Notes: a model not told the origin generated them from the sequence alone. Counted from the first letter of the stretch, positions 45,111-57,427 are shown. The stretch: DNA of 64,000 nt from Pinus tabuliformis (GCA_031772625.1 CM062815.1:602194505-602258504), one strand, 5' to 3'. Program-made: numbers and translations.

Positions 45111-47222
45111 CACCTCTCCCTTAGTGGGATCAGGAGCTGTGACCAGGATGACTTTGCTGCCCACAAAAACACTGATTTTGCTTTGCCATGCAATCACTAG
45201 TGTTTGATTTTCATGTGTAGAAGTTGGTTACAAGTTCAAACTTTCATTTGCTTATTTGCATGAGTTAAAATACATGGTTTCATTGCAGGTCACACTTCTG
45301 TTCATTCTCTTTACTAACAGCTAGCAAATTAGGTCAACGTAATTAGGTCTTTGAATTCATAAGTCTTTGTTGGTTCAGATTGGAAAAATGACTTGCAGAG
45401 CACCTGTACCACTCCTTCATCTGCTTATTCTCCATCAGCACCATCCACTCCACCCTCTACTTAGAACCCTTGCTTCACGTTTGCCATTCGCTCCCAAAAC
45501 CCTAATTTTTGTGCAACATTGCTTCACTCTCCCTTGAACAAATTGAACCATCCTTGCCATTCCTTAGCTCCATCCATCAGTTTCTAGGCCACTTCAGACC
45601 CCTATACTACCTTCATATCCACTCATGCATCTTCCCTCACTCACCCATGCTCCAAAATCCCATTTCAGAACATCCTGTAGAAATCTCTGAACATCCTGTA
45701 GGATCCCCTGCAGACATCCTGTAGAAGCCTGCAAACTCGGTTGCCGAGCACCTGAACGTTGTGGACTTCTGTGGAATGATGTTTTGGATCCCCTGGAACC
45801 TTTCCTAGCCCCCCTGACCTTTCCCAAGCTTTCTTTCCCTTCAAACTACCCCTGCACAGTCAAACCCTAATAAGAAACAAAATCATAATAACTCCAACCA
45901 CTTAAGCAAAAATACAAAAACAATGTTCTTTTCAGTAGAAGTAGTTTAAATTCATGCATCTCATATCACTAGAAGTAATGGCATCATTTCTAGAAGTTTT
46001 CACTCCCACCATTGCATCATAGAGATTAGACTAGTCAGATTAGGGTTTACTTGGGTTTCCATGTTTTGTTGGCTTTCAGTTCATTCTTGCAAAGTAGGTT
46101 AATTTCCTTTCAGATAGTCTTCGTTCATCATTTAGAAAGCTTCTTCTGAGAACATATAGAAGTTGGCTTGAGCCCTAGCGGACTTGTGCCAGCTGACTAA
46201 GTGACAGCTGCGACAAGAGCTAGTACTTGTGCATACAGCACCGTCGCTTCCAAGTTTGTTACGAACTACCGGGTTGATAAAATTAGAGATAGGAAGCTCC
46301 AGGAGTTGTAGCATTATTGCTACAATACTGGGGCCCACCAATAGGCTTTAAGCGAAACCATAATTTTCCATCTTTGGAAGAACCAATAATTTTATTTAGA
46401 CCCTAGGGAAGAAACCACCAAAGGCATAGAGATCATAGATCTGAATCCATCAAATTGATTTCACTAGCTTAGATTCATCTTGATTCTTAACCCATAAAAA
46501 AATTCTGGAAAGTTCATTTTTGTTTGAAGGTGCAAGCACTTCAAATTTGCAACTTGAGGTTTTTCATCATCTTGACACGTGATAGATTAGACATTGTTAA
46601 AATGGATCTATGTTAATTTTTTTTTTTTTTCTTCAAACACAGCATTACACATCCCCAAACCACCTGGACTATACAATGTGCTACTCTAGACAATAAAATC
46701 AACACTGGTGAAAATATATCCTACTCAGAAGTTAAAGAGAGATGCCTAAATAGTTTGCCAAGATAGCAATTCTGCAATAAAATAAATGTCAAATTACAAA
46801 TCCATTATCAGTAATTTTTAGAGGTGTAGATAGTCTTCATGTCTAGTCAACAGAGATATGCTAGCCCTCTTGCTTACAACAGGCAGGGGGCTAATGTACA
46901 GATATCCTAAGTGTCCCGCTTACAGTAGGCAGGGGACTTACACATACATATGCTAGCCCTCTTCCTCGTTGTAGGGCTTATGTATAATTGCTTTTCTAAT
47001 AAATTCATTTGTTAGTAACATATATGTAATTTTCCAAAACAAAAAGGAAAAGGAAAACACCAACATACAACGTAACCTTTTTTCCTTAGTAACATACAAC
47101 AAAACATGCCAGAAGAAACTTTGAATAAACTGTTCAATGGAATTTTTCTAAATGCTGTAAAGAACCAAAATTCTGCAAATATTCGAAAATGTTTACAAGT
47201 ATTTATAGGCACACTCCCATAC
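45111..47222. other. unassigned sequence
   Basis: No supportable gene. GAACATCCTGTAG-type units recur three times at about 45668-45725. A T12 run lies at about 46619. A short duplication of ATATGCTAGCCCTCTT and GCAGGGGRCT segments lies at 46855-46970. A minus-strand frame at 46132-46341 is not recognised. Confidence 0.4.
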
Positions 47223-47304
47223 CTCAAGTTTTTTGGTTTCAGCTTCAGCTTTAGCAGTCTGGAGATTTATCCAAGCTTCAATTCTTGCTTCTTCTCGCTG
47301 ATAT
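47223..47304 (-). pseudogene. remorin C-terminal domain exon
   Basis: An 82-base exon on the minus strand bounded by TTTCAG and GTATGG splice sites encodes YQREEARIEAWINLQTAKAE followed by AETKKLE. This is the helical core of the remorin C-terminal domain, which drives coiled-coil oligomerisation and plasma-membrane nanodomain attachment in plants. The exons carrying the start and end of that domain were not found nearby. Exon-like sequences at about 49968-50387 on the same strand could be the variable N-terminal part of the same gene. Confidence 0.65.
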
Positions 47305-47424
47305 CTGAAATTTACAGACAACCTGAATGCTCAGACATTTTATTGCAAAATTATATATAACAAATGCTAGTAATCTCTTAAAAGGCCATTTCATACTATT
47401 GTAAGCTAATTTTGATCATGATTT

Positions 47425-47735
47425 TGTGGCAAAATAAATTGAAATAATTTGAAATTGTTTAAAGTAGATTGTGACTTATGTTAGAGATTTGCATCAAATG
47501 AGCTTCTTCTGGACTAACGGAGTTTCTCATCCTAGAACCATTTTACACAGACTGAAACTACAAATCAAGAAAGGTTTAGCTTCAATTATGTATTTTGTGG
47601 AAAAATAAATTGAAGTAATTTGAAATTTTTAAGGCAGGATGTGATCTACATTATAGTATGCCAAAACTCAGCTTCTTCTGAATCAACTGAGTTTTTAGAG
47701 CCATTTTACAGAGAATGAAATTACAGATCACAAAA
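47425..47735. repeat. about 165-bp tandem duplication
   Basis: TGTGGCAAAATAAATTGAA at 47425 recurs as TGTGGAAAAATAAATTGAA at about 47590. The similarity continues through GAGCTTCTTCTG / CAGCTTCTTCTG and GAGCCATTTTACA-type segments to about 47735. It lies in the putative intron of the remorin fragment. Confidence 0.75.
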
Positions 47736-49690
47736 GTTCTGGCCGAATAATTTAAGGCAAGGTTATATAAATTTCCTATAATTAGGAGCTACTGTAAGGA
47801 ATCACTAGTTTTCGATGAATATAAGGAGAATCAATAACAAATGGCCCTTATTCTTCTAGTCCATCCAAAAATTTCCCTGATAAAGGTTATGTACTTGAAC
47901 TCAAACACAATGTTAAATATGTGCATGCTCGGTTTCTATCTCAAGTTTCAACTAACTGTGCATTCTCAAAAGTTTAATCTCCGAAGTGGTATAAAAGCAA
48001 GTACTAGTAAACTTTTTGATCAGAGCTATTTGTCTAAAATTCAAATCAGAGATACTTGTCTAAAATTGAAACACAATCTTTGAACTTTTGGCTATGCATC
48101 CTCAAAATATATGCTATCCAATTTGAAACGAGGTGACTCGTATCAATGAAGCCTTTTCCATTGTGGTTCGGTTCAATTTTCTATTGCCCTATTCTATCAC
48201 ATTATGGATCTCCACTTGTTAGGATATGGTCCCATGGTGTGGCTTCCATCTATTGATGCAATAAACTAGGAAAACTGTTACCCACAACTGCTGAACTGCT
48301 AGGAAAAATGGTCCTAAAGAACAGGGGATGACTGTTTTTAGCACAAGGTTCCACTCAATCCCGCAACTTCTTTGCTTCTCCTTAAAATAGGGATACGGCA
48401 CTGTGATTTAGCAGGTTTGCCATATTAATGTGAACGTTTGCAAATAGGGATGCAGCACTGTGATTTAGTAGGTTTGCATTTAAGAAGGCATCACAAAGAC
48501 ATCGATCAGAAGCTAGGGAACCCAGAAAACACATGAACACCACCAAATAATTTTAGTACTGATGTGAGGGAGAGACTATCACATCAATCCAAAGACCTAT
48601 TGGCAAATCTCTTGGTTGGCGTAGTATTCCATGAACCCCACCCTTGGCAAAGCAGTAGACCATTAGCTTATTGCTAATTGGTCTCTGCATGCTATCTATA
48701 TAGTCCTACATCTATCTGAGAAATACCCCACAAGAAACCAATTTCTTTCTCACTTGCATGAAATGAATAACAGAACGAGAATAACTGGATTAAAACATAG
48801 TATGCAGACTCAATATTTAATCCTGGGGATGTTGTTAAGCCTGGGTTACGATTAAGGTGAGATAAGAAACCGGACGGCTATAGCAAAATATCGAAGGGTA
48901 GATAAATTGGAACTGTATTTAAACGGAAGTAAACACATCGAGCCCTGATAACTCCCCATTGTACAAAAACTAACTTTTAATGAAACTATAACAGCAGCAG
49001 ACAATAAGCATATAAATGAATGACGGAAGCAGATAATTAAGCATATAAACGAATGACAGAAATGAATTAATATCTTCCAGCCAACCCGCAAACCTTGGAA
49101 CGAAATTATTTACATAACTGTGACAGAGCAGTAACTCAAATACTCCTGGCAGAGGTATTAGATTTGATAGAGAATTAATTCGAATGTAAAACCAATTACT
49201 GATAGCCAGTTTTGAGCGGGACTAAAAGCCGCAAATATATGTATATTCATATACAAGTCTGGAAATGCCGACAACAGAGTCATGCAAGTTCTCCAGGCAA
49301 TTTTCTTTACCGAAACAGTAAGGAGGGTTGTCAATCGATTATCCACAGCCATAGGTCAATAGAAGAGACCATGCAAAAAAAAAACTAAATTAAAGAATGA
49401 CCAGAAACTGCATGAAATCTGTAGAAAGCCGTAAACAATCCCCGTAGCCTGGGGCTATAATTGCCAGTAAACACAACCATCACTTTTAGCATCCCATGCA
49501 GAGGAATAGAAACAATACTCTGATATAATACTTAGCAAAGCCCCGAGGGCTACGAATATCGTGATTAATAAAAGGAGTAAGTATAAGATGGTGTTTAAAC
49601 ATTACAATTCGATGAGTGATATACACCAAAGCTTTACCCATTCATATTCTGGAATAATACAGTGAAATTACAAACAATTCTGAAAAGACG
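47736..49690. other. unassigned sequence
   Basis: No recognisable exon. Two imperfect repeats of GGGATACGGCACTGTGATTTAGCAGGTTTGC lie at about 48388-48475. It may be intron or inter-fragment DNA between the remorin exon and the exon-like block at 49968-50387. Confidence 0.35.
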
Positions 49691-49967
49691 AGAGCATGTC
49701 CACACAGGTTAACACTGCTAAACCCCGAATCTTGGGTTAGTTTGGCTCCACCTGGAACCAAAATCCTAGTAACCAGAGAGGCGCAGGACAAGTCTGGTGT
49801 GACATCTTGCTGCTATCTGCGACCAGCAGTGGAAAAGAGGTAAGGCTGTGGGCCGTGGGCTGTGTCAAGAGGTACGAGGGAGAGAAACCCCCTCTGTTAC
49901 CAGACATTACATGAAACCATCAACACCAGCAACTGTTCATGGAGTGATTGGAAAGAGCATACCTGTA

Positions 49968-50387
49968 GGGAAGTCGGTAGAGTCAAAACGCTGGAAGGAG
50001 ATGTCCTTTTTCCAGGAGCAGGCTCGGAAGGCTGGACAGCACCTTGCCATGAAATCGAAACAAACATAGCATACATTAGTCAAAAACCCAAAACTCCTTA
50101 AAAAAAATTACAGGAGCCAAGAGTGATGAATTCAAACACAGTAAGACCGCATAATGTAAACTTACCAGGAAAAAAAAACATCTAGACTGTGTATGTGATG
50201 CCTCCGAATGGTTGCTCAACGAACTGAAAAACCCAGGATGATCCTGCGGCAGTATAGAGTCGGAACGGGTTGGAGTTGGCTCGCCAGAGCCTCTGCTGAA
50301 ACCTTGGGAAGCCGGTCTGAGCCTTGTGTCATCGGATAAACCTGTGGTGGAACATCCGGGGCAGCACAGCCCTTGGATGACCATCAA
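49968..50387 (-). pseudogene. putative 5' exons, possibly of the remorin fragment
   Basis: GC-richer than its surroundings. From ATG 50385-50387 the minus strand encodes a Ser/Pro/Thr-rich disordered segment (ASQGFSRGSGEPTPTRSDSI, HPGFFSSLSNHSEASHTQSR) up to a GTAAGTTT donor at about 50167. A second exon-like piece follows (about 49968-50046, AVQPSEPAPGKRTSPSSV, LTLPTSLQ) with a GTATGC donor. Remorins have such variable N-termini, and the strand and order are right. The assignment is still inference; it could be an unrelated gene's first exons. Confidence 0.35.
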
Positions 50388-50439
50388 TCCATCTCAACCG
50401 TTGAGCAAGGCGGTGCTAAACGAGGGCGCGAACTCCAGA

Positions 50440-51000
50440 AAACCCCGGACCTCATCCCTTCACGTGGTTGAGCCGGCAAAATTAAATGCCATACCCAGGT
50501 GTTAAGTGCTGGCACTGCCAGCAATGAACCCTATGTTAACCAAAACTTTTTCCCGTTGGACCATAAGTTCGGAAAAATTAAATCTAAACCATTCTTTTTA
50601 CAGTAAATTAACGCCCGCTTTATAGCGATATAAATATAAAAAAAAAATCATCCCAGGGTATGTGACAACTATAAGTAGTGTCTAGTAATTTTTTAAGGAG
50701 CATTCATCAAACAAAGAAATCTAATGAACCATAATAAATATCATATTTATTGAAGGGATTTTATCATCATAAATTACCAAAATGTAATTTGAGTGACTAA
50801 TAAAATTCTACTATGACAAATAGATAAAAAAATTCATTCCACATTCATATACACTTCAAGGTGGAATGTGCTATTCTTTATTAATTACACCTTATTATCT
50901 TGACATCTTTGCTTATGTAATGACTATCAATCCTTCACTCTTTATTTGATTATTGTGATTTATTGTAATTGTTTTGCATGTAGGTAAATTATTTAAATAG
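50440..51000. other. AT-rich flank of the hAT relic
   Basis: Should hold the 5' terminal inverted repeat of the hAT element, but no terminal repeat or 8-bp target duplication could be paired with the 3' side. Confidence 0.4.
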
Positions 51001-51002
51001 AA

Positions 51003-53237
51003 ATGCCTCCAAAAAGGAAGGGTCAATCAACTAAATTTTTTTTATGTATATTTTAAAACATCAAAGACTTATAATGTTAAAGATATTCCATATATACCTC
51101 ATTTGAATGATGATGCTAATGAAGATATGAATGAAGAGTATTTTGTTGATATAGAAATTCTTGGCAATAAAAAGGAAGGACACGATGGTGGATCTAGTAG
51201 TTCGAGGAGGAAGGCCTTCTCAAAACGTGAATTCCGAGAAGAGTGGATGATAAAACATCCTTGGGTGTATAGTATCAATGTTGAATATCACAAGACTCAT
51301 ATGAAGTGTAAAATTTGTGAGAAATACAAGGCTCAAGGTCCATGGGGTATTGGAGATGGATTTAATACGATTCAATATGATGTTGTGAGAACTCATGCAA
51401 AATCCATTATTCATCAAACATCAACTCAGAGAATTTGTATGACACTGAAAGGTTTGAAAATCCCATTAAAGAACACATAGTGGCTATAAGTGAGGCTAAT
51501 AAGGAAATGGTCAGAACTACCATTTAGTTAGCATATTTTATTGCAAAAAAAGATATTTCAATTTTTACTTATGAAGATCTTTGTCATATTCAAATGCATC
51601 TACAGACGCCTAATATGCCTTCTCGAGTGGATATTCTTCCCACATAAATAGAAAAGAAGCTACTAAATTCATTCACTCTATATCAAATTATCTTGAAGAG
51701 GTGCAAACTAGAAAAGTGTTAGAAAATCCCTTTTTCTCTATAATGTTAGATGAAAGTATAGACAATGGTTTGGAACAACACCTTGTTGTGTATTCTACAT
51801 ATCTAGATTTAAAAGGTTTGGGCCCTCCAGTCACACAATTTATGAAAATGATTATTGTTCCTAGTGGAAAAGGAAAGACTATATATGATACCATCGTTAA
51901 TTTAAAGGAAACAAGGTAGTTGGAAAATGAGAAACTAATAGCGGTTTCGACTGATGGTGCTTCATCTATGGTTGGATGTGAAAATGGATTTGTCACACTC
52001 CTAAAGAATGATTTAGCAAATTTGATTGGCACTCATTGCATTTCACATATTGAAGCACTTGTAGCATCATATGCTTTGAAAAAGATACCTGAGTATTTGT
52101 ATGTTGAGACAATAACAAACAAGGTATACTCATGGGTTGGAAATTTAGCAAAGAGAAATAATAACCTCATTTCCTTATTAGAGATAATGGAATTAGAATC
52201 CTTGCAGGTTCTTCAAATCCATGGGATTCTATGGCTCTCTATTTTGAGCGTGTAGAAGAGAGAAAGAAAGAATTCATTGTATCATAAGGCAAGGATTTGT
52301 ATCATAAGGCAAGGATTTTTTTAATTCAATTTTGTTTAAAAATGCTTGCTGATGTTTTGAAGGAGTTGAATAATCTAAACGAAAAATTTCAAGAAGATAA
52401 TGTGGATGTCACATTTCTTGGAATACCTATTAACCATGCACTAAATACTCTTAAAAGATATTTTTGTATACTAAATTCTTTTGTAGAAGGTGTTTTACAT
52501 CTTACTAAATTTTTGAAAGACTCCAAAGATGGTTTCCTTGAAAATGTTGACAAAGAGGGGAATACCCATAGACATGATTTTTTGTATATTTCAATCCATG
52601 ATGAACAATTGTCACAACCAATGGTAGCTTGCACTGAGGGCTCCCTTCAGAGTTGCATACAACTTACAAGAAATTATGTCCAAGCATTGATTGAGAGTTT
52701 TGATTCAAGATTTCTAGATCTTCATCTTTTTAATCCAACAAGTTTGTTTAGTCCTTGTCATTACTCGTCAGATATTTATGTCAGAGAAAATAGTGTAAAG
52801 CATTGGCTTGAAATACTTTTTTCACATTTGCAACATAAAACATGTAATGAAGGTGAAAATGTACTAATGTTTGATATTACAACTTGTAAAAGAGAATTAT
52901 ATCAATTTATTGACGTGGTTTATTTGAATAGAGAAAGATTCTTAATGGAAGATGCATGGAAAGTATTTTCTCAAACAAAGATTGGCACTTTAGGTATCCA
53001 AATATGCTAAAATTATGGCAAGCAATGCTTGTCATACCAATGAGCACCGTCGCATGTGAATGAGGGTTCTCTAAGAAAAATATGATCAAAGATATAAGGA
53101 TAATAAGACTATCAATTAACACACTTGATGCATTGATACATATATCATTAATAGGTCCTAACACGACAGAGGTGAAATGGGAACAAATTTATGAGATTTG
53201 GCAAGTTGCAAAGGAAAGAAGGCTTTTTGACATGTGA
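51003..53237 (+). pseudogene. hAT-superfamily transposase (ZNF862-like), decayed
   Basis: Plus-strand relic readable in several frames. Start MPPKRKGQST (51003), then after a shift a TTF/BED-type zinc region (WMIKHPWVYSINVEYHKTHM, KCKICEK, HAKSIIHQTS; 51103-51480). The catalytic-core start is FSIMLDESIDNGLEQHLVVY (about 51730-51790), followed by STDGASSMVG and GTHCISHIEALVASYALK (51940-52080) and a 237-residue open stretch (52297-53010). The C-terminal dimerisation motif is YPNMLKLWQAMLVIPMSTVA (about 52990-53060), with CE*GFSKKN where TGA (53061-53063) replaces an Arg codon. The frame then runs through LSINTLDALIHISLIGP to the stop at 53237. At least three frameshifts and two stops make it inactive. 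hAT transposases cut and paste DNA with 8-bp target duplications. Confidence 0.9.
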
Positions 53238-53273
53238 GGATTATTAAGTTATATGTTTTTTTACTTTGCACAA

Positions 53274-53277
<4 letters not shown>

Positions 53278-53316
<39 letters not shown>
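53278..53316. repeat. (TA)n microsatellite, 39 bp
   Basis: Uninterrupted TA dinucleotide run between the hAT end and a copia fragment. It accounts for the IYIYIYIY peptides seen in translation. Confidence 0.98.
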
Positions 53317-53318
<2 letters not shown>

Positions 53319-53339
53319 CTTTTGTTGTCCTTTACTATA

Positions 53340-54190
53340 TGTATATTTTTGATGAAGTGAATAAGAAGTTTATAATATCTAGAGATGTGATCTTTCTTGA
53401 GTCTTCCAATATTGACAATGTTGTTGAGTGGCAACTTAATTGTTTGAATATGTTCAAACATGAAAAGTATTTTCAAGAGTTTGATAGTGATATTCCACAT
53501 CTCCTTCTCTTAGCTCTATACTTTCTATGAAGAGCCCTGAAGAAATCAGGTTGAAGGAAATTCCTACCCTTGCTTTGTCAAGAAAGAGCTAAGAGACTAC
53601 TAGCAGCAGGTAGCCAAATTTGATAAGTAGTGAGGGTACATGCCAGATACAAAGCAAGGATTAATGCAAAGGAGTGTACTAACTATATACATATCATTAA
53701 ACATATTTCATCCCACATAGGATGCCTTGCATCATGCCTGGTTAGTCGTAAGATCATGTTGGTCACAAACTCTGTAGCTTAAATAAACAAGTGGTATTTC
53801 TGTTCATCTTCTAAGCTATGTAATAAACAAGTGAAAGGGAGCAAGAAACGTACAGGAAACAATGGAATGACTTTCAGTTCTTGCAACCATGCATTTCATT
53901 GAAGACAGAATGATACAACAACAATAAGCAAAATTTTAAGCTACAATAAGAGGTGTATTTCAAAATATGTGCTTTGTTTTCCATACCTAGCCTCCAAAGG
54001 GTTATGCATCAGATGGAGTCTTCATGCGGTCCTGATATTCTATCATACCTTGGGTTCCTTGGTCTACTTATTTTTATCCTCAACTCCTTGAGAGTCATCT
54101 ATCATGTCATCTTTCTTCGTGGTCCCTGAGAGACATAATTGTGTATTTTCAGCGAGAAGTGACCATTGCGGAATGAGGCCCTGGGAGGAA
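53340..54190 (+). mobile_element. copia fragment, copy 1 of a duplicated segment
   Basis: Starts with EVNKKFIISRDVIFLESSNI, the conserved sequence between integrase and RT in plant copia polyproteins, and stops at about 53530. It continues as non-coding DNA (CATCCCACATAGGATGCCTT..., GGTTATGCATCAGATGGA) to about 54190. The whole stretch matches 58272-59100 in the same orientation. Confidence 0.75.
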
Positions 54191-54990
54191 ACATTTACAA
54201 ATTTTTAGATGGATGAAAGGCACTACTATTGGATGAGGTCGTGGGAGGACACATCTATGTAATTTCAGGATGCAAGGCAGACTAGGTAGTCAAGGGAAAA
54301 AACTGCACAGTTTCTGGAGACATTGGGTTCGGGTTGAGGGAAGGACATTGGAGGAAACCACTCCACAGTTTTGAATGCTAAGGGAGGTTGGGATTTGTGT
54401 GCGTTGCACAATTCCAATAGGCAAGAGAAAATCTTGAGGGTTACGTATGTGAAGTGCGCAGTTCAGGAAAGTTGGTTGAGGCTAGGTTGATAAGGATACT
54501 CCGAAATTTGGCTAAGTGTGGGAGCAGTGGAACTGATGTGAACAATGATAAAACTTGACTACGATCACACACTTGAAAACTTAGCGATACAACATAAACC
54601 ATCTAGAACATATAACACATACTTCGCTTAATGAAACAACGTTTGTGACATCTTACAACAAGTGTGGCTCCGATGATAGACTTTGGGATGATGATAGATT
54701 GTGTGAAATGAGTTTGAAACATGTCTATGTGGTGAGGACAACCCATTCTCATAAATATTTCTACTTGAATCAAAACAAACCTCGCTTTGCATGACAAGCG
54801 ATAACCCACATGCCCAAAGATGACAGATTCTATGTAAAAATAAAAGCATGAATGACTCTTAAGATCGAAAAGGGGAGATTGAGATCATGATCAACTTACA
54901 AATAAGTGACTAAGGAACGATTGATCACAATATCCATATTAGGCTCCAAAATTTAAGTGCAGGCCAAAATTTTCGAGGGTGTTGCGGCCG
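54191..54990. other. unassigned sequence
   Basis: No domain recognised. GTGGGAGGAMACATYTAY and TTGGAGGAAACCACTCCACAG-type near-repeats occur at 54180-54380, suggesting local duplication. Short frames at 54603-54849 lack known motifs. Confidence 0.4.
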
Positions 54991-54994
54991 TTAC

Positions 54995-55320
54995 AATTGA
55001 GACTTCACCTTCTTGGTAGCTTCTTTTTCAACCAGTGCCTTGAGTTCTACGAACTTGGATAATGTCTCATCTTTCTTCCACATGAAAAATATCCAACACT
55101 TACGTGAGAAGTCATCAATAAAAATGACAAAATATTTGTGTCTAACAGTGTAGATTGTCGAGAAAGGTCCATAAACATCATAGTGGATCCTTTCTAGGAC
55201 TGCATGTGCTTTGTTGTCCTCATCATTGAATGTGGATTTTATGTACTTTTGTAATGTATATCCTTTGCATATATCCTATTGCTTAAGTGCTCCTTTACAT
55301 ATATCCTATTGCTTAAGCGC
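54995..55320 (-). pseudogene. copia integrase core fragment
   Basis: The minus strand encodes KQ-DICKGYTLQKYIKSTF, AVLERIHYDVYGPFSTIYTV, KYFVIFIDDFSRKCWIFFMW and KFVELKALVEKEATKK: the end of the pre-integrase zinc region and the first half of the rve core. The first catalytic Asp (HYDVYGPFS) is present. The rest of the core is cut off at about 54995. A 30-bp stretch coding for ALKQ-DICKG is tandemly duplicated at its upstream edge, where LINE sequence begins. Confidence 0.85.
55261..55320. repeat. 30-bp exact-length tandem duplication at an element junction
   Basis: Units 55261-55290 and 55291-55320 (TCCTTTRCATATATCCTATT then GCTTAAGYGC) differ at two positions. They lie precisely where the copia integrase fragment meets LINE-type RNase H sequence. 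Confidence 0.92.
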
Positions 55321-56640
55321 TGCTACCCACTTTATGTGCTGGAGTTCCCTGTAAGATCTGGTTGATCATGTTAATTAAGATCTGAGAGTCCCCTTCAATT
55401 ATGAGTGGGAAGAATCTATTGTTCTGAGCCAGGAGAAGTCCTTGCCAAATTCCTTCTAATTCAACTGAGTTGTTTGTATCCCAACGTATTGACCCCATGA
55501 ATGTTTGGAGAACATTTCCCTTGTGATTTCTAAATATTCCCCCAAATCTTGCTTTACCTAGATTTCCCTTTGACGTTCCATCAAAGTTGAGCAGTACCAT
55601 GTGTGGTGGGGGTGGAGTCCATTTGTCAGGTGTATCTCCAGAGGGAGGGATTTTCCTTAGGTGTACCTACTCATGGTTCCACTGAAGGTTCTAGTTCAGC
55701 CATATATTTTATTCTTGTGGTGTGGATGGGAAATCATCATCAAGCCACGTTTGGAGCATCAAGGTTTCTCGTATGTTTTGACATATATTGATCCATAGAA
55801 CTTCTATGGGAGAGGAATGGTCTTTGATGATGCGGCTATTTCTCTCTTTCCAGATTGTCCACATGAGGAAACCTGGTATTAGCTTCCATAAGGCGTTTAA
55901 GATTTTGCTTTTATAAGGGTGAGGTGACCAAGAATGAATAGTGTTGGCTGAATTCTCCTTATTTCGTCCATCTCTTTGACATCTTAAGCTAACCTTCTCC
56001 CAAAGTCGGGTTGCTAACAGACATGAGTTTAGGAGATGTTCGGGTTAAAGCGCTCGATCCATCCTCTTAGGTATAGCCCTGCTGCGTTGAAGAAATATGG
56101 TCCTCCATCCAATACCCTGTTTCGGTCCTCCAGACAATTGAAAATGGCAGTAAAGAAGCCCTTAGGCCCTAACTACAGTGTTATGTGCCCTTTTGGCTTC
56201 CATTTGGCTACGATCCAACCGTGCAAAGCTTTCTCCGTTGGCCAAAGGCCTATGAACTTTCCTATCAAAGCATGATCCCTCATAAACTGGATCTGAGTGT
56301 TGATGCGCTGACTTGGGAGCTCGATTTTGGGTCTGTCAACTGCTACTGGCTTGCAGGTGTTTGACGTCACTCGTGGTTCTTCATTTTTGTTGTTATTCAT
56401 TGGCGTATTTTTATTCTATGTTGTTGTATCTTCTGGATGGTCCATCCTGACATTTTCAGTCTATCGCAGGCCGTTTTTCGTATCAACGGGGGGAGGCATC
56501 ATGTCCTCCCCCTGAGGGGGTTCCATTGCACAATAGTTGTTCCTTATTGTGTTGTAGCTGCCTTATGGCTGAAGGTTAATGGCAGAACAACGCAGTCTGT
56601 GAAGGTCTGCCAGTTCCAGAGTAGCATCAAACCCTAAGCG
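55321..56640 (-). mobile_element. LINE fragment B: ORF1 joined to RNase H
   Basis: Minus strand. A DUF4283 ORF1 domain (56036-56400: HALIGKFIGLWPTEKALHGW, KPKGHITL*LGPKGFFTAIF, RVLDGGPYFFNAAGLYLRGW; one internal TAG) is followed directly by the end of ORF2. That end comprises the zinc-region tail ILNALWKLIPGFLMWTIWKE (about 55890) and a plant-type RNase H domain (55313-55640: LLNFDGTSKGNLGKARFGGI, NSVELEGIWQGLLLAQNN, IIEGDSQILINMINQIL). Endonuclease and RT are missing, so an internal deletion joins the two ends. The RNase H Asp (NFDGTSKG), Glu (ELEG) and Asp (EGDSQ) are kept. L1-type LINEs copy themselves by target-primed reverse transcription. Confidence 0.82.
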
Positions 56641-57427
56641 CTCCGCTCTCCATTTTCTTTTTTTTTTGACATAAACAGTTAGTTTTTATTTAAAATTCAG
56701 CAAATCAGTTGCCGAGGACTTTAACACTGAAACTTTGTATTTCCTTGTTACAGTTGGCAGGGAAAGAAGATTTTGCTTTTGAATAGTCCACTGAATGAGT
56801 TACACTGTGAATGCAGATAGAGGCCTGAAAAAGAACTTGAATTGGTTTTAGAATGGTGCCTTAGAATTCTGCTGCTTTTGCTTTCCGTGACGTAGCTCTG
56901 CTTCCTAGCTTGTAGAGAGAAGATCCAATGCGCCGGAGTGCCGGATCATCCCAAGAATCACTGCATTTTCTTTTTGAAATGTCTGTCAGAGTGTTATATA
57001 GTGTTCAAGAATGCCAAGAGTGGTAAATTGGCCTTGAAGAGGCCCTCGTGAACTCCCCAGCACCTACCCAGACGCAGCAGTGAGTTCCAACGACGAACAG
57101 AGATCGAAAATGCCACGGTTGCATTCTGAATTTTCCCTTGTGGATGAGTCCACGTTTCCTAACAGCAGCCAGCTCAAAATGGTACGGTCCCAATGTCTGG
57201 AGAATCTGAATCAGCAAAATGCTCAAAGGAGTAGAGGCCCAGACAACTCCAAAATTAAGGAATGCTGCAGTCCGATTCAACATCATTTACTAGCAGAGAT
57301 CTCCTGCTCCTTAGAGAGCTTAGGTTGGCTGCCAAGTCCGCCTATGTGTTTAACTTCCTCAGAACATGATAGAAGGAGATTTTGTGGAACTTGGGCAACA
57401 ATAGTCTGATTTTTTTGAGGATGGGGG
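56641..57427 (-). other. possible 3' end of LINE A with A tail, unassigned core
   Basis: On the minus strand an A-rich tail (AAAAAAAAAAGAAAA, about 56653-56670) immediately precedes the inferred 5' start of LINE fragment B. The stretch between it and 57427 has no recognised domain and may be LINE 3' sequence. Confidence 0.35.

Noticed and set aside
49848..50101. Plus-strand frames opposite the putative remorin 5' exons
   Set aside because: No recognisable motif. The minus strand carries plausible exon boundaries, so these look like shadows.
53234..53530. 98-residue frame with IYIYIYIY
   Set aside because: It reads through the (TA)n run into a copia remnant; the join is accidental.
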